A stretch of 64,000 nt of DNA from Mugil cephalus (lineage: Eukaryota > Chordata > Actinopteri > Mugiliformes > Mugilidae), in NCBI RefSeq assembly GCF_022458985.1, contig NC_061782.1:12293672-12357671 (forward strand). The letters run 5' to 3'. A model generated the notes under the pieces. It was not told where the DNA came from and did no database searches. It saw only the letters and a program-made list of their open reading frames with translations. Position numbers and translations under genes: made by a program. Positions 54,871 through 64,000 of this stretch are shown piece by piece (position 1 is the first letter of the stretch; each line of letters begins with the position of its first letter).

Positions 54871-56131
54871 ATGGCTGGAAAAGTTGTGCTTCACTATTTC
54901 AATGGGAGAGGGAGAATGGAGTCAATCCGCTGGCTCCTGGCGGCTGCAGAGGTGGAGGTAAGTGAAGATGTGGCGATGAGATATAATCAAGCTGTCTTTC
55001 AGGAAACAAATCGGCTCTGAATGGCTTCTTTATGTTCACAGTTTGATGAGGTGTTTCTGACCACCCGAGAGCAGTATGAGAAACTCCTGAGTGGTAAGCG
55101 GGTTAACATTGGTGTTACTAGGATCATCTTAGGTCAGTGGATGGACGCTTTGTGGCTCACACTTCAATTTTGAGTTGTTTAAATGTTTGCACAGCTTCGG
55201 CAAACACACAAGCAAACAGGAATGACACAGCATTTTGAAGGCAAAGGGCTCAAGTGTCTTATCATGAATGAATTGATGAATGAACTGGGAGTTCTGCCAT
55301 TTTCTAGCTGTTGCTGTGTTTGCTCTGCAGATGGAGCGCTCATGTTTCAACAGGTCCCTTTGGTGGAAATAGATGGTATGAAGCTGGTTCAGACAAAGGC
55401 CATCCTGAATTACATCGCAGAGAAATACAATCTCCACGGGAAGGATCTCAAAGACCGTGTCATGTATGGTCCATTGCAACAACACTGTGCAAGTGTCTTT
55501 GTACGTCACGTTTAGAGTTAAATGAATGCGCATTTCTTTCTTCTAGGATCAACATGTACACAGAGGCTCTGATTGATCTCATGGAGATGATCATGATTCT
55601 GCCCTTCACTCCAGACCCCAACTCAAAACTGGACAACATTCAGAATAAAGCAAAAGAGCGCTACCTTCCTGTGTTTGAAAAGGTGCCTCATAAAAAACAT
55701 GGAAAAAACTGACGTGAAGATAAATGACTGATGGTTGATGATAACTGGACAAGACACTGTGTTTGTCCTCAGACGCTGTCTGGACCCCCACACCTGGTGG
55801 GAGGTAAACTGACCATTGCAGACGTGCTGCTGCTCGAATGCACCTTGATGCTGGAGGAGCAGTTTCCAACAATTCTGTCCAAGTTCCCCAACATCAAGGT
55901 AAGAGAGACATTCTACATGATTGTTGTCTTGTTCCCATGAATTTCGCGTGTATTGTTAACGCCAAGAATTGTGCTCCGTTGAAAGTCCTCTGTGTTTCTC
56001 TCCAGGCCTTCCAGGGGAGGATGAAATCTATCCCTGCCATCAGCAAGTTTCTGCAGCCTGGCAGCAAGAGGAAGCCGCCTCCAGACGACGTCTACAAGAA
56101 GACCATCATGGAAGTGTTCCAGTTTAAGTGA
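54871..56131 (+). CDS. gsta: Glutathione S-transferase, alpha class (second tandem copy)
   Basis: Same enzyme family and exon structure as the gene 3.3 kb upstream. Exons: 54871-54957, 55042-55093, 55331-55463, 55547-55682, 55773-55898, 56006-56131. The sum is 660 nt, giving 219 residues and TGA. Tyr9 is in [12 protein letters not shown]. The glutathione-site blocks QVPLVEIDG and QTKAIL are intact, as is the [17 protein letters not shown] tail. It ends FQFK, four residues shorter than the first copy. Introns are compact (83-237 bp). The two proteins differ at only a minority of positions, so the duplication is lineage-recent relative to the fish-mammal split. Orthology to a single mammalian GSTA gene cannot be assigned. 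Confidence 0.94.
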
Positions 56132-56248
56132 TCACTTACATGACCTCAGCAAAAGCCTGACACATTCCTGACACAGGTGATGCGTGGTTCCACTATGTTT
56201 GTTGGTTTATGTTGAGGTACCGACTGTGAAGTCCAATTATAAATGAAG

Positions 56249-56254
56249 AATAAA
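56249..56254 (+). terminator. Polyadenylation signal of second GST
   Basis: AATAAA 118 bases after the stop. It faces the minus-strand signal of tmem14a at 56339-56344. Confidence 0.65.
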
Positions 56255-56338
56255 TGTTTGTCACTTTCATGAAGTTGCACAAATTTTCATGAATCTGTTT
56301 AATAAAATTACAAACATGTTGGATTTAATTCATTTTTT

Positions 56339-56344
56339 TTTTAT
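56339..56344 (-). terminator. tmem14a: Polyadenylation signal of tmem14a
   Basis: TTTATT on the plus strand, AATAAA on minus, about 475 bases past the tmem14a stop. Confidence 0.5.
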
Positions 56345-56818
56345 TCAAATACATGGTTTGTTTGAAATCAAGAATAAAAACGTATTTGTTTTTACATTAA
56401 TCAGACATTTCAGGTCAGACAAAATAGAAAAAGAAAAGTCTTAACAACAGGTAAGTATCTTGTTAACAGACACTAGTCAAGCAAGTTTCGAGAAACTCTA
56501 CCAGTCCAGTGGTCTTATTTTAATATTTTTAGATACAGTCTGCACGTGTTGTACAATAGTAGTGATGTGCCTACAGAAAACCTGAAGCAAAAGATTACAA
56601 ATGTCTGTTGTGCTGCCAGGACTGTGAGCGATTCATGGAAATTAACCATTAATAAATGAGATTTACTTTCACACAAAGGCACGGATACAAAAGCAACAAA
56701 AACACATGGCATGTAGGATTATTAAAAGAGAACGTAAACACACCCAGTAGATTGGATTTAGTGCAAGAAGGGAATCATGTTTGTTTTAAATCGAGGCTCT
56801 TTGGTCTTGTTCATCCGC

Positions 56819-57423
56819 TCACAACATGATCAGGAGCAGCAGTCGAAACACCATCAGCAAACTGTGAGAAAGGGACGACAAATCAGAAATGACTAAATCA
56901 ATAAGTCTCCATACAATGGCTTTCACGAGCGATTGAATTTCGTAATAATTTGTTTCTGCGTGTTGAGCCCGCTGACCTCAGTCCCGACATAATGCCAGCT
57001 GGCATTAATTTTCCAGATTTCTTGTATCTTGTTCCCATGACGACTGCGAGGACTCCCGAGGAGACTGAAAGAAAAGAAAACACCAGGATGAGACAGTGGC
57101 TAGACGTTAAAACTAATCCTCTGTCTGCTGAAAATGAGCATAACAGGACGGCTTCAGTCACACTCACGCAACAAGATCTTGATGTCCTTTGGGTCGTTAG
57201 AGATGTTATAAGCGCCGTACGCAGAAAAACTCCCGAAAACTAAACCAGCCACCAGGGACATCACGCTGCCTGCCAGAACCAAATAACAAGTTAGTCTCTG
57301 GGTAAGCTTTCTTCCTAAAATGAAAAGTGGTTGTCAAATGGTGACATTTCAACCTTTTCTCTTGTATCCCATAAATCCTCCAAAAGCAATGATTGCAGCA
57401 TAGCTAAACCCAATCCAGTCCAT
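56819..57423 (-). CDS. tmem14a: Transmembrane protein 14A (complete)
   Basis: Small four-helix membrane protein of the TMEM14/UPF0136 family; the mammalian member is reported in mitochondrial/ER membranes and to restrain apoptosis. Minus-strand exons: 57423-57354, 57269-57168, 57064-56977, 56861-56819. The sum is 303 nt, giving 100 residues and TGA (human 99). The sequence follows the family throughout: MDWIGFSYAA start, GGFMGYKRKGS, AGLVFGSFSAYGAY, MGTRYKKSGKLMPAGIMSGL, and a hydrophobic Leu-rich end. The A paralogue is favoured over B/C by the GST neighbour and the final LLLLIML. The first donor is a weak GTTGAA, yet the frame across it matches the family. Gene is convergent with the second GST. 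Confidence 0.92.
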
Positions 57424-57619
57424 GGCAACGCTGTGAGCAGAATACAGTGCAGAGTGTCAGCATTTTGTTCAGTTTTTATGCATTTTATTTTGATTGTTTT
57501 ACAAAAACCTTAAGAAGCATGGGTCCACTATTAGACACGGGAAATGAAAAACAAGGAAAAAAATCTTCTTTTTAAACTAATTTCATGTTTCAGTATTAAA
57601 ATCTACGGTATGTAGTCTG

Positions 57620-57985
57620 ATTATCTACCATCAAGAAGCCTGTCGGACCTCTAGATGTCGCTCTGAGCCCTAGATTGATAAATATATACGTTGAATTAGG
57701 AAACAACCACAGAAGTAGGATACAAACGTACCTACGCCACTGGCGTATAATAATAACTATTTAACATAAAGTACTTCGTGTTAGTTACGCTCATAACAAT
57801 ATTCTTTTCTCCTTCTCGTTATTTATTACACACCTGGAGAGTTCAAACAAATGAGGAGCAGCAGCAGCAGGAGGAGCAGACGTTAGAGACGCACCTTTAA
57901 TCTGTGGACCCACTTCCTTGTTATCGCCTACAAATCACAACGCGCAGGTGCAGTTCGGTCCGTGCTGTGTTCGCTGACCTTAGAC
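57620..57985 (-). promoter_or_regulatory. tmem14a: tmem14a upstream region / 5' exon candidate
   Basis: Upstream of the tmem14a ATG on its strand. A donor-like CTCTCCAG|GTGTG (minus) near 57836 could end an untranslated exon. Parts of this stretch (GACCTCTAGATGTCGCT, ACTTCCTTGTT, GTGCTGTGTTCGCTGACC) recur in the same order in the duplicated block at 51.97-52.2 and 52.87-53.1 kb. Confidence 0.4.
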
Positions 57986-57989
57986 TAAG

Positions 57990-59015
57990 TAGGAGAAGGA
58001 AGATTGCATCGATTTTGTGTTCCGAACGAGAGTAAACGAATCTACTTTATGTTCTCTCGTCATACAATTGAATTAGCTTGATATTTTTATTTAAACGAAC
58101 TTTTCATAGAAATTATTTCGTTTTGTCAGTATATGACTTAATAGTGTGTAGTATATTCAAATATAGTTCAGCTGTATTAGTAGATTTAACTACTCTAATT
58201 TCAACCAAATATAACTTTATACATTTATTTGTAGAATCTATGAAAACAAAGTTTCATAGTTGGCATTAAAATCATGTACCATGATTCACACATGTACTGT
58301 AGATAACTGTAATGTAAATAAAGTATAAGCCTTATATACATTTCAAGTGTCCAAGTGTTGAGGCAACTACAGATGTGAAGGCACTGCTGTATTAAATAAT
58401 CTGTTGTGGCCGTTTGTCAATCACTAAAGGGAAATTATAGCCCTTTAGCCCTGTAATAAACTTGAGCTAAATAAAATATTAAAAATACTACACCTACTGC
58501 AACTCTCTGAAGAGTGCTGGAAATGACATTGTCATTAATTTAATTTAGTTAAGGACAAGTGGCTTCTGGAGGAGGAGGCATGAAAAGTCTCAATGCATGT
58601 CAATGTTTTTATACCGTTTTAGGCTTTCAATCTGAATGCACACCCAACCATAGAGATTAAGTTAATGGATTAAAAATGAAGCCTGAACACCGGCCTCTCA
58701 AAGGGCCTCTGAACAATGCTCTTCTGATGTGTCCTGACTGTGACTTTAACACGTACCAACTTCCTTACCTTTGTTACAGCCACGTACACCCATTCATCAC
58801 AGTGGCTCCTGTCAGCAAGATAATGCCTCCTGACACACGTAAAACACTCAGGAATGAGTTTAGGGTGTTGACGTGCAACGCATTTAGGAAAAAAAAAAAA
58901 AAAAAAAAAGAGAGAGAGAGAAATGCAGGCAGCACCTTGCAACAAAGAGGCCTGAAAGAGAGGACCAACAGGTTCAGGACAGTAAGACAAGACAAAACTC
59001 TTCCCAATGAAAACC
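57990..59015. other. tmem14a-agpat5 spacer
   Basis: No supported gene. A poly-A tract plus (GA)n at 58889-58921 suggests an old retroposed insertion end. TCTGAATGCACACCCAACCA at 58630 resembles 54.335 kb. Confidence 0.5.
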
Positions 59016-59017
59016 AG

Positions 59018-60823
59018 TTTATTTCACTCTGAACTCCCATTTCCATACCTCACACACATTAAAGGTTTCATCATTTAATAATAGTCCTCAAAAAGTGTAA
59101 ATCAATGCATTCTTGGAGCCAAATAAGCCACTATGAGCTGTAGACACCGTGGCCGCAGGCTGCAGCAAACAGCAGCTCCAGCAGAGAGCCTCCATGCAGT
59201 CACCTGGTGGAAAAGGGCCCCTGCGGCCCTCTGTGAGACGGCCGAGGGCCGACTCCTCCCGAGAGAAGGCACGCGTTTCCAGAAACGGCATTTAAATACT
59301 GTCTACACAGAGATTCCTGATGAGTTACAGTCTGAGCTTGTCAGGATAAAAATGACTATAAAATGGCTGACAAGGGTCATTTAAGAACAAGGAAGGATTA
59401 TTCAAGTGAGGTATTGAAGCGACATGTAAAAACCATGAGGTTACTGTAATATTCACGTGAGGAAAACATATCTCGGACTAACTCTAGGGGCGGACGAGAC
59501 GGCCAGGATGTAAAGTGACTCGTGGAAAACGCAACGGTTTCATTACAGTAAACGACAACAATGGACATACAGTGCATTTCACAATACAGTGATGTTTATA
59601 ATACAAATGGCTTTGAGTGCACAGGTACCTGCGATATACTGTTATCATGGCTTAGTCAGCTTTTTATTAGGTAGATACTTTTATGTGAACTGTAACTTGG
59701 TATTCAAAGTAACAAATGCATATAAAAGTTATGATACTTTGTAACTCATTACATATTTATATATATATTTATATATATAAAAAAACAAATTATAATTATT
59801 TTCATCCAGAGAAACGAACAGACATTAAGTTTCTTTGCTGTCATCAGGGCTGGAAATGAAACGAGTATTGCTTAACGTAAAACACTCAACACTCAACATG
59901 ACGCCGTGGCAAATACACCCGATTTTGGCAACGACTGACATTTTTTTAAGTAATATTTTGCATTGGTAGAACGACTGCTAACATTAAGTGACGAGAACCT
60001 AAGTCAAAAATGTTCAACAGATTGTATACTTACGGATATTTGCGTGGAGGTCTTTCACACATACAACGAACATGTTTTCTCTTTTCTTTTGAGCAGCTAC
60101 ATTCATTGTCATTATAAAACAAAGAGAATGAGAATTAATGGTAAACAATGCAGCTGGTGTCTTGTTTTTTCTTTTGTTTTGTTTTTTGTTCTACCAATGG
60201 AAAAAAAACAAAACATTTCTTTACACGGGAAAAGTGCATAAACCTCCTGATATGGGACTTGGCATAAGAAACAGACATCACAACCGATACCTGTGAGTCA
60301 GTGCACCTAATAATTTATGATTAATATTAATAAATGATCCACCGCATGTAGGCTCGTGTTAAGAGGCAGCAGCCTACGATGATGATCATTAGTTGTGTTT
60401 TAGTAAAGAGCTCTGAAACTGGCTGATGACTTATGGAAGTAAACAGCATGCAGGAATAATAGTTTGGCAAAATTTGATGAGAGGGGGATAATTTAAAGAT
60501 AAGTATATAGCTATTATTTATTTTTTAATAATTGTATTTATTAGAGAGAGATCAAAGAGTAATTTTTTGACTCCGTAACAAATTCACTCATGTTTTCTAG
60601 TTGTTTCAGGCTGCAAATCTGCGAGGGAGTAGCAAGTAGCACAAAAAGCTGAACGTTTTTCAGTATCTCCGGTCAACAGTGGGACAGACGAACCTCGGAG
60701 CCTCTTATTAGATGGCGCTCTGCATCCGGATCGAACCTTGTGTCGTTGGGGCGATACAGGAAAATGTATCTCCGAGTCTTTTGTGCATCTCGTTTGCAGC
60801 AGCCGGCGGGCCCCCAGCGTTCG
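59018..60823 (-). other. agpat5: Probable agpat5 3' UTR
   Basis: Runs from the agpat5 stop to a minus-strand AATAAA at 59018-59023. No open frame of interest lies inside. The GC-rich piece at 59.13-59.29 kb and the A/T-rich low-complexity sequence around 59.75 kb are unremarkable. An earlier polyA site cannot be excluded. Confidence 0.35.
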
Positions 60824-62248
60824 TTAAGGAAAGGCGCTCACCCACAGCCAGCCCAGCACCGTCCCGCACACCCAGGTCCTCACGTAAAGTTTCCTGCCGT
60901 TCTCCGTCAGCAGCAGTGGCAGTGTCAGGCCCCCCAGGATCATCACAGAAGGGAGGGTTTTCGAGAGCTTCAGCGGAGAGGGCTTGCCCTCCCCGGGGAA
61001 CTTGCTGATTTTGTCCGAATCCTGCGACTCGTAGAAATCTGTCAGCAGCCTTTGGAAAGACAGATAGGTCTCTTAGGAATTATTCAGCCTGTCTGAGAAA
61101 AGCGCAAGGACTAGAAAACAAATGAGACACAAGGTTGCTTCAGGCGGCTGCGGTATAATCACAAATGGGCTTATTGTCGCTTTACGCTGTGTGTCGTGTA
61201 TGCGGCAACGTTCAGGGCTGAAAATCTTAAACCGTGGAAGTTTCTTCTAGAGAGTCCACAGACGTCCGCGGTAAAATGCCCAAATTTACGAAATGACTAA
61301 AATTAAATGCAAATATCGGTCTGTTAGTTGAAAGAAAACTGATTAACCACTTTGGAATAATAGGATCTTTATCTGTGTGGTCACAAAAAAAGGGAAATTA
61401 TGACAAGCCGGACAGTTTTAATTACACCGCATCAGATAAAGTGGTCCAGTGGAAGTTATTAATTTGGAAAAGGTGGCCTTCAGACTGCTTAAACAATGAG
61501 ACAGAATGCGCTGACACATGGGCGCCAGTGGAAGAAACTAATCTCGGGATAAAGAGGGGAAAACAGTAATTAAACGAAATCATAACAGGACAGATAAGGA
61601 CGAAAAGAAGGAGACGAGGTAGAGTTCAAAGTAAAAAGAAAGGGAAAATGAAGGGAAAGGAAAAGAGGAGGAAAAAGGCTAAAGACCAAAGAATAATGAT
61701 AGAAAAGGGTAATTCGTTTGTTAATGTGATGCATGTCATGATAGTGACATTTATGAAGGATTAATTACTGGAGCGTTGGGATCTTTGGGTTTGAAATGCA
61801 ACTCTATTAATTAATTAACAATTGTCGTTGTGTTTAATTATTTTATTTCTGTTGAATAATTGTTTATTTGTGTATTTTCTGTCTGTACTGTTTCAAAAAT
61901 TAAATCATTTAATCATTAATCTGCTTATTTTCTGAAAAATAAAAAGTTGCTGCTGGTCTTCAATTGAATATGTTTTAGTTATGGTTAGTTTTTTTTTTTA
62001 ATTAAGTAAAAACTCAATCACAGTTCACACAATGATTGGATGACATGCAATTTCAACGTGAGTAATTGTTCCAGTCACGCACAAACACACAAACACACAC
62101 AGACACACACACACAGACACTTACCGGTCCTTGATTTCAAACCGCTCATGCAGCCACCTGCGGAAAAACAGCGGCTCTGACGGAACTTCCTTTATGTCCA
62201 CACGGTCAAAGTGTATGTGGATGCGGGGACATTCTTTACACAGGAATT
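60824..62248 (-). CDS. agpat5: 1-acylglycerol-3-phosphate acyltransferase 5 (last two coding exons)
   Basis: ER/mitochondrial membrane acyltransferase of the LPLAT family that converts lysophosphatidate to phosphatidate. Minus-strand exons 62248-62125 and 61049-60824 join in frame and end in TAA. They give about 115 residues: …FLCKECPRIHIHFDRVDIKE, then WLHERFEIKDRLLTDFYES, a Pro/Lys-rich linker, KTLPSVMILGGLTLPLLL, NGRKLYVRTWVCGTVLGWLW and the tail VSAFP. WLHERFEIKD and the two C-terminal hydrophobic helices are diagnostic for AGPAT5 over AGPAT3/4. The acyltransferase motifs (HX4D, EGTR-like) are encoded upstream, beyond position 64000; no further agpat5 exon was found in 62.25-64 kb. Confidence 0.87.
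62089..62118 (+). repeat. CA-rich microsatellite beside agpat5 splice donor
   Basis: Imperfect (CA)n directly downstream of the donor at 62124 on the minus strand, giving a GT-rich intron start. Confidence 0.8.
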
Positions 62249-62249
62249 C

Positions 62250-63900
62250 TGTCAAACACACACAAAAAAAAAATATATAAAAGAGACTAAACAAAAACAG
62301 GAAACCCCCTTTCAGCAAAACGGCACGTACAGTAAGCACTTAAAAATCAACACGAGGTGACAGTGATGGAGTGGAGCTGTGATTCAACAACCTTTAGACT
62401 AAAGGAAGCATAGAGCCGGGATAAAAAGAAGCTGCTGAATGAGATCTGATCAGAACATCCGACAACAAATAAAACTCTACATTTTAACTTTGTCGAGCAA
62501 ACTTATCTACGGTAAACAAGTTAAAAGTGTTAACCGTGTCACGTCTCCGGCCAGATTAAGCCGCTGGAGCGCCAAGTGAAGACAGAAACCAAAGTGTCTG
62601 AGAAGGTCAGACATAAAAATGTAGTGTGAACGCTCAAGGCCACACATGCATCCCCCGAGACTTTCAAGTTCCTGTTTCCACAACATGCAAAACTATCAGG
62701 AAACGTGGCACCGAGGCCAAAAGAGGAAACTTGATCGAAGTGAGCAGTGAAAGGCGGCTTCGCTGGCGGAGGGAGAACCTCCATCAGTGGCTGCACAGAT
62801 TTAAATCGACCTTCGGACACAATGGGAGCCAGTTTAATGAACACTGGCAAGTCTGTTAAAGAGGGAGGGTGAGGAGTATTAATACACTAATAAATGAATT
62901 AATCTCCTTTATTATTAAGCATTATTTAATCCTATTAATCCTCACGTGTGCTGGAGGTTTTCAGGTTTCTGGGCTGTTGAGAGTCAAAGAGAAAGTGTTT
63001 GGCACCGAGACTCGTTCTCGTTCCATAAATCAACGCTGAACCTGCCAAACAAAGCTGAGGGTCGCGAGTGTTTGTTCCAAAACACACTCTAAAAAACAGC
63101 CACCTGGAGCAGATGAAGGAAATCAACACTTTGCTCTGGAGTGACAAACAACACCTCGTGATCTACACCCCACTAGTAAATTCTTACGGGGCCCAGAGAG
63201 GGAAGCTTTCATAAATGGATCTGAATGAACACAAAGAAAACAAAGGCCGCAGCTACTAAGTAGAAGACGAATAACTTGACTGCGGCGAAAAAAAAAAAAC
63301 TTTCAATATTGAACGTTGCCTTTTAATGAAAGGCAAAACGAGTTAAGAATTTCTTTCTATTTGAATTTTGTAACTTTATTTTATGTTCAACAAAAGAACG
63401 TGCAAGAACATTTGCTGGGATGTGAAGGCCTCCAAATTCACTAAAGCTGATCCAAGTATCTGTGGGATGATCAACCCTCAGGACCCAAAGTCCCCCAATA
63501 ACAACATCACATTTTCAGACGCCCTCAGAAAGCTGAGGTCCATGATCGGGTGAATCACAACTGGTTTGGGGGCACAAGGGAGACCTACACATTATTAGGT
63601 CATAATGTTCTGCCTGACGATCAGAATAAGTTGCTACATTTAATGTGTTGAACTTCTCTTGTTCCAGAGTATCTAAAACGATTCAGGGCTCATTAGTCCA
63701 GAGTGGAAAGTTTCTTTTGTTTTAATTTGAGTGACGTTTTTAAACTGTTTGCTCAGTGTTGGATTTGTGGCTTTAGGCTTCATCTCCTTTTTTAATTAAG
63801 AACTGTTAAATTGTTCTGTGCTCATTTGGGAACGGATTCGAAGTTAAATCCCAATTTCCTGGTTTAATTTTACAGTCAACAGTCAAACTGAGTCACTACA
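62250..63900 (-). other. agpat5: agpat5 intron
   Basis: Lies upstream, on the minus strand, of the first visible agpat5 exon. The open frames at 62.5-62.85 and 62.9-63.15 kb have no family resemblance and are taken as chance. ACATTATTAGGTCATAATGT at 63.58 kb is reminiscent of a Tc1-type end. Confidence 0.5.
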
Positions 63901-64000
63901 CAGATTCTCAGGTACACTAGTGGAAACAAATTCATTGTAATTTGCACTAAATCCTGGCTTCGTGACACATTTAGTGGCAGGTAATATTAATTCATGCTAT
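63900..64000 (+). repeat. MITE left-end fragment (third copy of the 18.5-kb family)
   Basis: GGTACACTAGTGGAAACAAA then TGCACTAAATCCTGGCTTC parallels 18500-18560 and 37070-37130. It is cut by the window end. Confidence 0.5.

Noticed and set aside
58676-59032. 118-codon plus and 90-106-codon minus frames at 58.7-59.05 kb
   Set aside because: They depend on translating the poly-A/(GA)n tract; no splice sites or family match.

Overview
The window is vertebrate genomic DNA, most likely from a percomorph teleost fish. The genes have short phase-consistent exons with GT/AG introns. Tc1/mariner and hAT-like repeats of teleost type are scattered through introns and spacers. The gene content matches the conserved block around human 6p12 (GCLC, ELOVL5, FBXO9, CILK1, GSTA, TMEM14A). 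I see no bacterial, phage or CRISPR features and no undescribed multi-gene system. All coordinates were counted by hand. For the five complete multi-exon genes and the two partial ones, exon lengths and phases add up to an open frame.

Layout: gclc (+, C-terminal 14 coding exons, about 1.5-7.1 kb); a repeat-bearing spacer; elovl5 (+, complete, 291 codons, 15.3-22.9 kb), with a dead Tc1 element in its third coding intron; a decayed LTR-retroelement (25.7-29.3 kb); fbxo9 (-, complete, 424 codons, 31.5-38.2 kb); cilk1 (+, complete, 655 codons, 41.7-47.1 kb), diverging from fbxo9; two tandem alpha-class glutathione S-transferase genes (+, 49.6-51.6 and 54.9-56.1 kb), separated by an odd local duplication and a Tc1 fragment; tmem14a (-, complete, 100 codons, 56.8-57.4 kb), converging on the second GST; and the last two coding exons of agpat5 (-, 60.8-62.2 kb), whose upstream exons lie beyond the right edge.

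How the genes relate: gclc makes the glutathione precursor gamma-glutamylcysteine. The alpha GSTs use glutathione to detoxify lipid-peroxidation aldehydes. elovl5 makes the polyunsaturated chains that give rise to such aldehydes, and agpat5 puts acyl chains into phosphatidate. This is chromosomal linkage conserved from human, not an operon. Compared with human, GCM1 is not seen between elovl5 and fbxo9, and agpat5 (human chromosome 8) is joined to the block.

The least ordinary stretch is 51.6-54.2 kb. It holds a 534-bp near-perfect duplication flanked by noisy copies of the GST 3' flank, and it resembles the tmem14a upstream region.
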